A stretch of 64,000 bases of DNA from Ceratopteris richardii (Eukaryota > Streptophyta > Polypodiopsida > Polypodiales > Pteridaceae): assembly GCA_020310875.1 (NCBI GenBank), contig CM035413.1:169351996-169415995 (forward strand), written 5' to 3'. The notes under the pieces are model-generated. The model worked only from the letters and a program-made list of their open reading frames with translations, was not told where the DNA came from and made no database searches. Made by a program: the position numbers and the translations under genes. This document shows, in pieces, positions 45,101-56,879 of the stretch (positions are counted from its first letter, which is position 1; each line of letters opens with the position of its first letter).

Positions 45101-45200
45101 TTCGGTCTTCCACTTCATATTTCTTGAAATTTTCTGGTACTTCAAATAATGATTCTTCCTCTTCTTGTTTCACTGCCTTTCTTTTCTTTTTCTTTTGACC
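42181..45200 (-). pseudogene. G3 RT, RNase H, double H2C2 and integrase core
   Basis: Best-preserved pol of the lineage: about 1000 codons open from 45173 down to the C2 junction. RT: EHTEWVSPIVVVPKK, FSGYNQVAIAP, FGLTNAPATFQRLM, YVDD at 44364-44375. RNase H: HVDASNHAIG, TTEREGLGM, FTDHQALLY, RADHLSR. First H2C2: HEGLLGNHYSKQRTL ... NCPVCQ (near 43200). Second H2C2: HSSVAGGHFGPDRVI ... KKCDTCQ (near 42825). Core triad: WGIDFVGP, VSDRGTHF, NGQAEST. The frame is broken only by C2, inside the ERL|GETRL junction, and by the TGA at 45201. Without those two events this stretch would be translatable. Confidence 0.95.
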
Positions 45201-46385
45201 TCATTCACTTCCTTCCTTTGAATTTATCGTTTTAATACTCGTGAGGGGTTCTTCTTCTTTTTGGGTTAACACTCCTATGTCTTCTAAATAGTGTTCCTCT
45301 GAGTCAAAGTAAGTATCCATCACAATGGATTCTAGATCATCGTCATTCTCTTCTTCTTCTATGAACTCACTAGGATCACACTCTTCCAACAGGGGCTGAC
45401 ACATGAACACTGAAATATCATAACCCTCCTCATCACAATGAGGTGTCCATTGTTCTTCATTGACTGCAATGTCCATGGTAGCTAAGATTTCTGCCCAACC
45501 ATGAGGCTCAAATTCCTCATTTGGAAATATCATCGGTGTATAGTCTGGGTCTTTTATTGGTCTATCTCCTGGGGAAGTTCCTTCTTCTCTTGCTTTTAGG
45601 CGCTTTTCCTCTTCCTCTGCGACCTTGCACATCCACAAGTGAGTATCTTCATGCAGCCAGGATGGATCAGGTGAACTTCCAGAATGCACAGAGATTGAAT
45701 CTTCTTTTGCTTTGTGGATAGGATTCCACTGTAGGGGTGGTACATCTCTGAAGGTGTAATCCTTCAGATTGACCTTGGTGGTGACCCCTAAGTGCTGTAA
45801 GTACAAGGAGTTGGTTCCCCAATCCTGTACTATTTGCAATTGTCGTAGGAAGGGTCTTCCTAGGATCATCTCGTAGACATTATTTTTTTCAAAGTCACAT
45901 ATAGCAAATGTATGTTCAAACTCTACACCACAAGTGGTTAGAGTTATCCCTTCGAGCAATCCTAGAGGTCTTTCAAAATGACCATCTGCCATTTGAAGCT
46001 TCATTCTTGTTGTTCTTAATGTGGGTTTGCCCCATTGCTTCCACAGGGAGGTGGTCGCAATAGCAACACCAGCACCCGAATCTACAATTGCTTTGGTTGT
46101 GTAACCCTGATAGGTGATCGAAAGATAAGTGTTACCTTCTTCACCTTCGCTCACATCTCCTATCTTGTCGAGAGGTATCTCTGGAACTTTTTGCTTAGAG
46201 CCTACTTTTGGCATATTGGATTCAAGTTCTGGAACCTGATCCTTCACATGATCCCAGAGCTCAGGTTTTTCTTTGAGCAGCTCTTCCACAGTGAGATGAC
46301 ATTGAACCTTAGTGTTCTTCACAACATCAGTGTTTCTTGGAATCACTGAGTCTTCATTTCTTGCCAATATTGTGGGAGCTCTGAT
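45201..46385 (-). pseudogene. G3 retropepsin 1 and acidic linker
   Basis: First aspartic protease in normal gypsy position: AIVDSGAGVAIATTSLW (about 46055-46085), LQMADGHFERPLG, LTTCGVEFEHTFAICDF, and MILGRPFLRQLQIV (about 45840-45880). No 140-bp insertion, unlike G2. The linker to RT follows (HEDTHLWMCKVAEEEEK, EEFEPHGWAEILATMD, then a Glu/Asp-rich stretch). TGA at 45201-45203 is nine codons before the next Met of the RT part, in the same frame. Confidence 0.92.
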
Positions 46386-47940
46386 CTAGATAGATTCAGA
46401 TTCCCATGGGCCTGTGTAATGAGGCAACTCTTGTAAAGAATTAGATTCAAAATCTAATCTTTCATCTTCTTGTTGCTCTGCTTGGTCTCCATAGATAGAC
46501 GGAATGTCTTGGGGAAATTGATCATGAAGATCATCAATCTCAAGAATAGGAGGGGAATTACCCTTCTCCTTGGCCCATTTCTCTTCCTGTATTTCCCGCA
46601 AGAACTCTTGAGAGTACTGTTGAATTGAAGGAGGTATTCCCGCATCCGTGGAATTAGGAACATAAGCTCCCATTGGTGGTGAGCTTCCTCTTTCAATAAC
46701 AGGTTGAGCCTGTGGAGGTAAAGAAACTTGTGGTTTGTTTACCAACTGCTCTAATCTTTCTAGTAAGCCTTGGAAATGCAAATCCGGTTTGACAGAGTTT
46801 GTTTGATTGAACTTTTGACTAGTCTCAAGTATAGCTTGAGCTTGTTCTACCATTTTCATGCACATTTTCATCCGTTCAATCTCTAAATCTGCTCTAGGGT
46901 AACTCTTGTCTAAGTTTGCAGCTGTTGACCCTTCTTGAAGACGAGCCTGGTAGGCCTTGAACATCATGTCCAAGCCTTCTGGGGTTGGATCTGCAAGAAC
47001 AGACCCTGGTTGTGGGTTATTTACAATGGGTGGTGGGGTGGGATGAAGTGAAGTGGATGGAGCTTCAGCATGCGAGGGGCTTTGAGATGCAATGTCTTCT
47101 ATTTTTGTTTTGGCATCTTTTAGACTTTCTTCTATTTCAGATATCTTTTTTGTTCCACTTGCAATTAGCCTTCTCTCTGGTATCCTTCCATGTTCTTGGT
47201 TTCCTCTTACTAGGTTCTCTAGCCTCACTTGACTCCGACTGCTCAGATGGTTTTGCTTGTTGTGCAGCCTGTGCCCTAGTAACTGCCTGTACAGGGGCCA
47301 CATTACTGCTACTTGAACTTGAATCTGCCACTAAGCCTACCACGTTGATGGGTGTGACCTTGGGTGCACTAGAGGGATTCCTGGGACACTCTCTAGGAAG
47401 ATGTTCCTTGCCGCACTCAGGACAAAAGCCTTGTATTGTGATGTTTTGTCCTAGTCCCAAAGCTGGTTGGTGAGGACATTCACGAATGAAATGATCGCCC
47501 TGACATCTAAAGCATGGTCCTCTAGGGGCTTGTGGTCTTACTTGTCTCAATTGGGGCCTAGGATTTGGATTCATATACATGACATTGGAGTATTCTGGCT
47601 CCCAATTTTGTTCCATAGGTGGTGTCTCATATTGGCACTGAGAAATCTCACTTTGCTCAGGTGACTCTATATAGTAAGCATGTGGACTATCTTCATGGAC
47701 GTAGTCTGAACCATGAGCGTGAAAATCATTTTCTGGTATCAATGGGGTTAGTGGCACCAATGCTCTATTAGAGTTCTCCTCCGCCATCGTATATTTAACT
47801 GGGATCACATTGGCAGGAGCTGGCGGTTGGTTTCCAAGGACTGGTTGTGGCCTATATGGTGCCTGATAGTGCTGCTGGTATTGAGGTTGATATTGTTGTG
47901 GCCTATAATAGGGCTGTTGGTACTGATTCTGATACCTACC
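46386..47940 (-). pseudogene. G3 gag-pol linker with two knuckles
   Basis: Two frames joined by a shift near 47150: 47940 to about 47140, then about 47150 to 46386, ending in TAG 46386-46388. Knuckles CFRCQGDHFIREC (about 47500) and CPECGKEHLPREC (about 47400) keep CX2CX3HX4C spacing. The conserved DPTPEGLDMMFKAYQARLQEG block lies near 46940-47000, SQEFLREIQEEKWAKE near 46575-46625, and LPHYTGPWESES near 46390-46430. The blocks match G1 and G2 in order and spacing. Confidence 0.87.
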
Positions 47941-49782
47941 CTACTGGTAAGGTTGCTGATAATTTTGTCTAACAGCCTGCCTGTTATAGGGACAATCTTG
48001 GGTCGTATGATTTGTATATTTCCTCTCAATGGTGCAATATAGAGCATTAGGGTTTCCTTGGGGTTGAGTCATCATTGGGCAGACATTAGCCATGTGATCT
48101 CCTCCACATGTATAACATCGCTTCACTGAAGTGACCCTTGGCATTTGTCTATTTTGAACTCCTAGCTTTTTGGCCACTTGCTCAGCTATCTCATCTATCT
48201 CAGTGGAGGCTCTAGAGGTATGACTTGTAGAACTATCAGAGTCCTTATAGAGTTTGGATAGTCCTAACTCCTCACCCAAGTTGTCTTCTATGTCAATGCA
48301 TATCCGTATACACTCTTCTATGGATCTAGGCTCTTTCAGGTATATATATGACCTTAATTTTGTGCTCAATAGGCCATCTAAAAACAGTGCCACCTGTTTG
48401 GCTGATGTGGGTAATTCTGGTACAGGGCATCTTTCCAAGTACTGTCTAAACCTTCTTCCTGCAAGTCGCACTGTTTCTTGGGGTGTCTGCTTGAAGATGT
48501 GGATCAAGGATGATGTGTTATGCCTGATACCACTCTTGGAAAATTCTACAATGAATTCTTCTAGAAGCTGACCTATCTCTCTATAGTTGCGACTGTTTAG
48601 AGGTTGAAACCAAGCTAAGGCAGTACCCTTAAGAGTCAAACCAAATGCCTCGAACTGGGTGAATAAGTCTTCAACCTGTTCAGCTCTTAGCACTTGTTTG
48701 AACTCCGCCACATGATCATAAGGATCTCCAAATCCATCAAAGTAGTTCTTCATTGTCTTAACCACTTGAGAGGGTCTAAGGGTTCTTGAGTGCTCTCGTG
48801 GTCTAGGCAATGGGAAATCATGATAATCTCTTTGATGCCTATGAACTCTATGTCTCTCCCTTTCAAGTCTTTCTGTTCCATATCCTGATCTGTCTCTGCC
48901 CATTGTGTCTGCAAAGCTTACTTCCGGTCTCTCTCTAGTTCTTTCCCTGTGGGTTTCATGATCCTTGGATGATCCGGTGCCTTGGAGGCCCTGGGAAACA
49001 TTAGATCTTGGTGGAGGGAAAATTGATTCACCTTGCCAAGTGTAAGCATGTCTGTCATGATCTGATACCAATAATAATTTTTGAGATGTGTGATCTAGAT
49101 AGACAACTTTCCCTGGTATCTCTGGATCCTTGAATTCATAGATGGTGACTACTGGGCTGGGTTGATCTGGCCTAAATCTCCAAAAGGCTTCCTCCGTTTC
49201 TCTATTCACGAATAGTTCTATGCTTTTATTATCTTGAGGAATCCATTCTGGAGTGAGCACTCTGGTTAAGACTGACTTACCTCTAGGGGTCTTGGGTTCT
49301 CCTCCTAGGTCTCCTTTCTCTAGGTCTCCTATCTCGTTCTCAGGAATGATATTTCCAAACTCATCTGTCCTATCTGGTAAGTTGGTAACCACATACATGG
49401 TTCCTTCCTTATCAATGTAAGCACCCTCTTCAAACTTGACCACTGGGTGTTCAAGTCCAAAGAGTTGGTCAGGATTTTTGAGTTGAACCACTGATCGCCT
49501 TAGACCATCCTCATAGATGCGAGCACCTAATTGGTTGGTCCTGATATACTCCAATTGGGTCTTATAGGGACCTTCTGGTGTCTGTAAATAGGCAGTGCCT
49601 GAGCTACGTGTGGTTCTTTCCATGCTAGAAGACATTTCCGAGTCACTGGTTTCTAAACTTCGTGTGTAAGGATAACCACTAAGCTGTTGAGCCCAAGACT
49701 TGGATGTATGGTTGACACTAGCCTCAGATGACCTAATGCTTTGTCTATCCTTGCCTAAGTGCCTGCCAGATCTCAGGTTCAT
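47941..49782 (-). pseudogene. G3 gag
   Basis: Open from ATG 49782 (MNLRSGRHLGKDRQS) for 613 codons; the longest gag here. N-terminal blocks YLQTPEGPYKTQLEYIRTN and GLEHPVVKFEEGAYIDKEG are conserved in all copies. Capsid domain MKNYFDGFGDPYDHV through CIDIEDNLGEEL at about 48280-48760. Knuckle CYTCGGDHMANVC near 48080-48120, then the partial YCTIERKYTNHTTQDC motif near 47990-48045. The stop TAG at 47941-47943 corresponds to CAG of G2 (PYPQQGRYQ), so the natural frame continued into the linker and pol. Confidence 0.93.
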
Positions 49783-49879
49783 AAGCCTTGGCTTCTAGTC
49801 CCAAAGTTCTCTTCTATTGCTCAAAATCCTTTGGAACACCTTGGTTTTCTAGTTTCCTTGAGGGTCAACTTCAAAATAC

Positions 49880-50015
49880 CCTATCTAATAATCCTGGTAT
49901 TATTTTTACCGTAACCAGTCGATGTTTTGGTTGTACTCCCCACGATCTTTCCAACAAAACCAAAATCACAGCAAACGGATTTCGTATGAGAAAGTTATGC
50001 CAGTTCAGGGTTTTG
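49880..50015 (-). other. conserved leader block of G3
   Basis: Minus-strand counterpart of 10845-10975, with GTTATGCC-less variants of the same phrases (TTTCTCATACGAAATCCG, GGGGAGTACAACCAAAAC, TGGTTACGGTAA). It lies between the array and gag. Conserved although both flanks differ between G2 and G3. Confidence 0.65.
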
Positions 50016-50079
50016 GGGGTTAAAACAGGGAAACAGGGTCTCTCAGAAAATGCTTCAAATCAGGCAATACATGACATTT

Positions 50080-50830
50080 GTAGGACACGATACTTGATAC
50101 TTGAGGAACTCGATACACGATACTTGGTATGTATCGCGATACTTGAAGTAGGCGATACACGATCTTCAACAAGTATCGTGAGCAAACTCCACGATACACG
50201 ATCTTTGATAGGTATCGCGATCGCTGTATGACGATACACGATACTTACCTTGTCATGATACACGATAGTTGAGAAATATCGCGATACTTGATGTCCACGA
50301 TACTCGGGCAAAACGATACTTAGCTCGAGACGATACTCGATATTTGGAAGAAAACGATACACGATCTCTGACTTAAGCGATACCCGATCTTCGACCGAAA
50401 CGATACCGATCTCTCATGCAAACGATACACGATCTATGAACAAAACGATCTTTGGCACCAACGATACTCGATACTTGGCTCAAAACGATCGACGATACCT
50501 GAATCAAAACGATACACGATAGTTGGTAAGTATCGCGATCTCTGAGAAGCGATACACGATACTTAAGCCAAACGATACACGATCTTTGATCCAAACGATA
50601 CACGATCTTTGATCCAGACGATACACGATCTTTGATCCAGACGATACACGATCTTTGATCCAGACGATACACGATCGCTAGTGAGTATCGCGGTCTCTGA
50701 TCAAAACGATCTCTGGACCAAACGATACCAAAAGGAGGGAAATATCGCGATACTCGACCACAGGAGTAAAACGATACTTGCTAAGTATCGCGATACTCGA
50801 CCGCGGGAACAAAACGATACTTGACCCTTA
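50080..50830 (-). repeat. G3 leader array of CGATACACGATC-type repeats
   Basis: More than thirty short units built from ACGATACACGATC and TATCGCGATAC, with a regular 24-bp tandem stretch (ACGATACACGATCTTTGATCCAG-like) at about 50575-50660. Same leader position as the arrays of G1 and G2 but another unit; TCGCGAT is shared. From 50831 to 51400 the remaining leader is T/C-rich on the plus strand with no further structure that I can identify. Confidence 0.92.
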
Positions 50831-51400
50831 GACAAGTTTTGGGAAAGATTTTTTCTAAGTTCTGTTTGTACACATGCTCTACTCTTTCCTCTCTCCTCTC
50901 CTCACTCTCTGTATCACCCCAAATCACTCCTTTTCACCTCTGTCAGTACCAAACGATACCTGACGCAGATCGTTTCCCTTTCCAAACTTAGTTTACTGAG
51001 AAATTATAGATTAAATGGGTGTTTGCTCACCTTGAGAGCCTCTCTAACTTCTTAGTCACTTCCCCTTGCTCTGTGTAACCCCAGTTTGCCCGATTTCTCA
51101 CTCACGATCTCTGGCGCAGCTTCCACGATACTTGGTGCAGGTTCGTCTTGTCCGGGGTTATTCACTCAGATTTTTTGTTATTGTTGGTACTACTTCTTCA
51201 GCGCCTCTGTTCTGCACCCACTCTAAGCTTCTTGCTCACAACCACAAGTAAAAACAAGGTGAATGTACTCTAAAAAATGGAAAAAACTGAGAAGATGAAG
51301 GCGGGTGGAGATGGTGATGATGATGAAGAAGAAGAAGAAGGAAAATTCACAAACTGAACTGAAAATGATGATTTTTTTACCTTCCAACGTCGCTACTCTA

Positions 51401-51409
51401 CGTCTTACC
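51401..51409 (-). promoter_or_regulatory. candidate 5' splice site in the G3 leader
   Basis: Minus strand GGTAAGACG, with the GT 45 nt from the PBS start, as in G1 and G2. Confidence 0.5.
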
Positions 51410-51435
51410 GTCACACGCTCGTCCTCCAAGCTCTC

Positions 51436-51453
51436 TCCCCGGTAACGGCGCCA
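51436..51453 (-). promoter_or_regulatory. G3 primer-binding site, tRNA-Asp
   Basis: Minus strand TGGCGCCGTTACCGGGGA, one mismatch to the tRNA-Asp complement, 7 nt from the LTR. Confidence 0.93.
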
Positions 51454-51460
51454 AATTTGG

Positions 51461-52086
51461 TGTCACTCTAGCATAATGGTGAGTACCAACGTGAGGAGAT
51501 ACACCTCATAAATGTCAATCCGTGGAGACGTGAGGACCGGTATGAAGACCGCGAGCAAGTGATGGCACAAGTGCGTGAGTGAAAGCACACAAGCATGCAC
51601 ATGCATACACACACGCGCACAAGGTAAGAGCAAGGAGTGGAACAATGGAAAGCTTCGATTACCAAAAGACCTCTCTTACAAAACTAAAATCTACAACAAG
51701 CTAACCCCCAAAAATGAGCTCTCCAGCCCTTTTTATAGTTTTTGAGTGGTTTTGGCCCTGTCCAGACCTAGTGTCCGGCCTAGTTAAAAAATAGGTTCCA
51801 AGGCTTATTTGGGGGCTCAAACGGAGTCTAAAAATTATGAAAATTGGTAGGATGGTAGTTCTAATACTCCTCAAGCTCGAGGACTCCTCGGCTTGAACAA
51901 AATGGAGTTACAAAAATGGAAAATGGTATTTACAATGGTTTTTAGTGATAAAAATCACTATTTTTGTAGGGATTTCTTCTATAAATTTGACAGGTGCTTC
52001 TTGGAGCTCCCTACTTGCTCCTTCTTCTTGTGTGTCCACTTCCTTGATGCGCTTCCATGCTTTGTCCTTGACCTTGAGCTTCAACA
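51461..52086 (-). repeat. G3 5' LTR (626 bp)
   Basis: Direct repeat of 33171-33798, followed by the duplicated CTAAG. TATA-like CTATAAAA on the minus strand at 51730-51737. Confidence 0.96.
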
Positions 52087-52091
52087 CTAAG

Positions 52092-52255
52092 ATCAAAGAG
52101 GAGATAGATAGATTGGTAGAAGCTGGTTTCATCTATGAAATTGAGCACACCGAGTGGGTGTCCCCCATTGTAGTGGTGCCCAAGAAGAATGGAAAGCTAC
52201 GTGTGTGCATTAACTTGAAGAAGGTTAATGCAGCCACTATTCAAGACAACTATCT
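52092..52255 (+). pseudogene. G1 reverse transcriptase, short continuation
   Basis: Resumes the G1 RT exactly where 33170 stopped, once the CTAAG duplicate is discounted: IKEEIDRLVEAGFIYEIEHT, then WVSPIVVVPKKNGKLRVCIN, then KKVNAATIQDNY. It is open over its whole length and is cut at 52256 by the C3 LTR. The rest of G1 (RT core to 3' LTR) must lie beyond the right edge. Confidence 0.93.
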
Positions 52256-53267
52256 GTTGGAGATCACTTAATCTCCAAAGGTTTGATCTATACTGACTTC
52301 AGAACACTTCTATGTCAGTTATAAACCAAACTTTACACAAAACTTGTTCTTCTTTACCAAAACTTTCATCAACACTTCTCTGAGTGAAGAAGTATCTACT
52401 CCAGAAAGTCTGCTTCAGGAATCAACTTCATTACCTGCATAAACTTTAAATTTCTTCAAGTAAATGATGCACAAGTATTCGCAATACCTTTGCGCAATCA
52501 TGTCAATCATTAGTTCTCAAAACTAATCACCAAAAGTTTAATTTGATCATTAAGATCAAAGATATGTCAGAAAATGTCTCTCAGAAGTTGCGCCTTCGAC
52601 ATAGTCAACTTCTTAAGTTGATTTCTCCCAATCTGAAACCCGTTTTGCTAAATGCTTTTAGCCATAGCTTCCTTATCTTCTAACTTAAATTTTAAGTGCT
52701 CACTCATCAAAAACTTTACAGTATACACTCAGATCTGATCAAAATACTGAGACGGAAAAGTGCACTACTCTCAGACTTTAGTTTCCAAAGTTCACATATG
52801 AATATTCCTATTGATCATTCTCACAGTAGGAGAGGAATTAGATTCTGAAACTCTAGACATAGCTTCATTAGCTTGTCAATTAGATGTGTACAAAAGGATT
52901 TCTGATCCACATGATCAGACAGAGAGCACTCAGAGAAAAACCCGTCGCTATTTTCTTGGAAAAAACTCCCTACACATCTTTCTGAAGTTTGTCATCTACA
53001 AATGACTCTCTTACATAATTCTTGTCATCATTAACTTATATATACATGACTTTTGACTCATCCCGTGTCTATGACATTGCTACTAATCATCCTAAGGACT
53101 TAGCTATACTCAGCTTACAAGATTCTTCACTTATATGTACATATGTGTACAAGACATCATCCTGAAATCTTCTTCACTTTCACAAGTATCTTTCTTTGCT
53201 TCATTCCAACCATAAGCTTTCTTCAAGATCTGTATAATCATCAATTTGTGATTGGCTTGTTCCAACA
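52256..53267 (-). repeat. C3 3' LTR (1012 bp)
   Basis: Minus strand starts TGTTGGAACAAGCC just after the PPT and ends GTGATCTCCAACA, giving TGTTGGA/TCCAACA terminal inverted repeats. Its partner 5' LTR is outside the window, so boundaries rest on the ends, the PPT and the break in the G1 RT. The expected duplication is CTATC (52251-52255). Confidence 0.85.
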
Positions 53268-53280
53268 GCTCCCCCTCAAT
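53268..53280 (-). promoter_or_regulatory. C3 polypurine tract
   Basis: Minus strand ATTGAGGGGGAGC next to the LTR; it overlaps the pol stop codon TGA (53276-53278). Confidence 0.85.
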
Positions 53281-55171
53281 CACTAATTGTGATTATTCCA
53301 TTCTTCTTCACTCCTGCCATCTCCTTGAATCTCTGTAGCTTAGGTCCATCCAAGCTCTTTGTCATCATATCTGCCACTTGTTCTTTTGTTGGAGTGTACA
53401 TCACTTCAATCTCTTTATCAAGTACCTTTTCCCTCAAGAAATGATACTAAATCTCTATGTGCTTAGTCTTGGCATGAAAAACAGGGTTAGCTGCCAAATA
53501 CAAAGAACTCATATTATCTCCAAAAATAATTGGAGTACTATGATCAGTTTCAAAACTCTTCATCAAGGTCTTCAACCATATCACTTCTTTTGCAGCTTCT
53601 ACCATTCCCTTATACTCAGCTTCTGTTGATGATAAAGCAACTGTATGTTGCTTCCTTGAACACCAAGAAACTAGCTTATCTCCAACATAACAGAGATACC
53701 CATGAGTAGACCTTCTATCATCTGAGTTACCTGCCCAATCTGCATCACTAAACACTTTGATTCTTGTGTCAGAAGTGAAACCATAATACAATCCTTCACT
53801 TAGGGTTCCTTTGATATATCTGAGTACCCTTTGGGCTGCAATCCAATGAGTCTTCTTTGGACAATGCATAAATTGTGACAACACACCTACTGCATATGAT
53901 AAATCTGGCCTTGTCAAGGTAGCATAGATTAAACTACCTACCAAACTCTGATATTTCTTCATATCATTGAATTCTTCACCTCCATACCTGCTTAATTTAT
54001 GATTTACCTCCAATGGTGTAGTTGAGGTCTTGCAATCTTCCATGTTAAATTTGACTAGAAGATTCTTCAAATACCTCTCTTGTGAAACATATACTCCATG
54101 TTGAGTATACACAATCTGCATTCCTAGAAAATAAGATAAGTTTCCCAAATCACTTATCTTAAACTCCTTCTCTATTTGCTTTTTGAGTTCATTGATTCCT
54201 TGAGCATCTGTTCCTGTAACAATAATATCATCAACATAAATGCATATGTAAATGTATCCATTTTCACTTGCCTTCACTAGCAAGCTACTATCTGCCTTTG
54301 ATGCTTGAAATCCACATTCATTTAAGAACTTGACCAATCTGTAATTCCAAGCTCTTGGGGCTTGCTTCAACCCATATAAGGCTCTCTTGAGCTTACACAC
54401 ATAATCTAATCCAATTGATTCCATGAAGCCTTCTGGTTGCTCCATGTATACTTCATCTACAATGTATCCATTTAAAAATGCATTTTTCACATCCAATTGT
54501 GATAATTTCCATCCCTTACAAGCAGCAATAGCAATCAATGTTCTAATTGTAGACATTTTAGCAACAGGACTAAAGGTTTCATCATAATCTACCCCATAAG
54601 TTTGGGCATAACCTTTGACCACAAGTCTAGCCTTGTATCTAGACACCTTACCATCTGCAAACCTCTTTGTTTTATATACCCACTTGCATCCAATAACCTT
54701 CTGATTCTTTGGTCTTGGTACTAATTCCCAAGTTTCATTTTCAAGTAGAGAATCATACTCTTCCTGCATTGCCTTCTCCCAATTCTGTTTACCTTTGGCT
54801 TCTTCATAAGTGATTGGATCTTCTTCTGTCTTCACAATGTAAGCATAATCTTTTGTTGTTAGGAAAGATGTATCATAACTATACCTTATAGGTTCTTTCC
54901 TTTCTCTTGTAGATCTTCTGATTTCTGCACTTCTCGAAGTTTCAGCTTCATTTGATTCTGGATCAACTCTTGGACCTTCTTCTACATGATCCTGCAATCT
55001 ACTTCTAGAATCAACATCATCAATACTTTCTTCATACACTTTTACTTTTGCCTTTCCTTTTCTTTGTATCTCTTCAACACCTGCAAAATCATTTGTTGAT
55101 CCTGTATACCATGTATTTTGCTCATCAAATGTCACATCTTTAGTAACAAGAAATTGCTTTGTGGATGGACT
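53276..55171 (-). pseudogene. C3 copia reverse transcriptase and RNase H
   Basis: In the same frame as the upstream part after one TAG at 55172-55174. [66 protein letters not shown] and the catalytic YVDD at about 54235. RNase [56 protein letters not shown] at 53447-53449 falls inside KHIEI*YHFLRE where the family has Glu or Gln; the frame then runs on to the natural TGA at 53276. Two nonsense codons and no frameshift make this a fairly young pseudogene. Confidence 0.93.
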
Positions 55172-56879
55172 CTACAACCTGTAACCCATCTGTCTATCAT
55201 CATATCCAATAAACACATACTTCTCTGCTTTTGGTTCTAGCTTATGTCTTAATTGTGAAGGAACATAAGCATATGCAATACATCCAAATACTTTACAATG
55301 ATCAAGAGTAGGTTTCTTACCCCACCATGCTTCATAAGGGGTTCCTCCATCCAAAGCTTTGCAAGGCAACCTATTCACAAGGTATGTTGCAGTGTTAATA
55401 GCTTCTGCCCATAAGTAATTTGGACAATTCTTTTCCTTCATCATGGCTCTTGCAAATTCTACAAGAGTCCTATTTCTCCTTTCTGCTACTCCATTCTGTT
55501 GAGGGGAATACCTACAAGTTACTTCTCTTTTGATACCTGCATTCCACAAATAATCATCAAATTCTTTAGAGAAATACTCTCCCCCTCCATCTGATCTTAA
55601 CCTCTTGAGCTTTTGCCCTGTGATCCTTTCTGCATAAGCATGAAAATGTTTGAATGTCTTGAAAACTTCTGATTTATCCTTGATTACATATAAAGTAATC
55701 CACCTGGTTGCATCATCAACAAACAACACATAATATCTGGATCCATTTATGCTATAGTCCCTTGAGGGACCCCATACATCTGTATGAACCAATTCAAGCA
55801 TATTTGAATGCTTGTACCCTGACTTGTTGTAAGAACCTTTATGTGATTTACCTAATTGACAAGCTTCACACTTGTACACCATATGTTGCCCTTCAATATT
55901 TGGCAATCCAAGCACCACCTGATTCTTTGACATTACCTTTATAGCTCTCTCATTGAAATGACCTAGCCTTTTATGCCATAGGTCTAATTCAGAAACCTTT
56001 TGACCTCCATAAGTAAATAATGCATGTCCCACATTACCTTGGACTTTGAGAGTGAACAATCTTCCTTCCTTTTTCCCTGCAATTATGTTTCTATATCCCT
56101 GATTTGGATCTTGTACATAAACACCATCATTTGTGAATCTTACCTCATATCCTTTCTCCACAATTTGCCCTACACTTATCAAATTTTTAGGAATAGTGGG
56201 AACATAAAGTACCTTGCTCAGAAGTGTACTTCCACTCTTTGTCTTTACTGATCCAATGCTCTCCACTTTATGTTTGGTATTGTCACCTGTTTGAACTGTA
56301 TGTCCATTCACCCTTGCTTCCATATCAGTCATCAAGGATAGATTCCCACTCAGATGATTGCTACATCCTGAGTCAATATAAAACACTCTTTGATCTTCTC
56401 CTATTGATTCATGAGTTGCATTCAAGATAAGAGTCATATCATCCTTCTGATCTGATGCATAATTGTAATAATTGTTTTTGTAGGACTGAGATTGGAAGTT
56501 TCTTCCACCTCCTCTACCATATGATGTCCTACCACCTCTTCCTCTGAAATTGCCTCTTTGGTTTCTGCCTCCTCTACCTCTTTGATTATAATTCTGATTA
56601 TTACTTCCTCCATTTTGATTGTTGTACCAACAATCATTTGCCAAATGATTAGTTCTGCCACAAATCCAACAAGCTTTAGCATTATCTTTGTTCTTACCTC
56701 CTCTTCCTTTACCTCTGAAATTCATCTTCCCTTTTGTGAAGTTAGCTTGACTTGAAGTCCCTTCATCATCATTCGATTGCTTTCCCTTACCATTCTTTTT
56801 CTTGTCCTTGGAGTACATAGCTTGGCTTGTACTTCTATCATTGTCTCCTTTAAGGTCCTGCTCAAAGGTTAGCATGTGG
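55172..56879 (-). pseudogene. C3 copia gag C-terminus, protease and integrase, cut by G4
   Basis: From the G4 junction at 56879 this encodes the end of gag with zinc knuckle CWICGRTNHLANDC (CX2CX4HX4C) followed by an RGG-rich stretch (RGRGGRNQRGNFRGRGGR) likely to bind RNA. Protease: FYIDSGCSNHLSGN (DSGC, the form usual in one copia branch). Integrase: HHCC (LWHKRLGHFNERA ... CEACQ), D in HTDVWGPSRDY, D in RSDGGGEYFS, E in QQNGVAERRN, and VFGCIAYAYVPSQ, FIGYD blocks. It ends at TAG 55172, after GYRL. Gag N-terminus, PBS and 5' LTR lie beyond G4. Confidence 0.92.

Larger units (their letters stand above)
33171..52086 (-). mobile_element. G3: Ty3/gypsy element on the minus strand, inserted in the G1 RT
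   Basis: LTRs of 628 bp (33171-33798) and 626 bp (51461-52086), direct repeats with TG...CA ends, flanked by the exact duplication CTAAG (33166-33170 and 52087-52091). PPT and PBS orient it on the minus strand. Without the nested C2 (5629 bp plus one TSD copy) it is about 13.3 kb. Gag-pol is nearly complete, with four stops and one or two frameshifts; the extra ORF is almost wholly lost. LTRs differ at roughly a dozen positions by eye, about 2 percent. Confidence 0.96.
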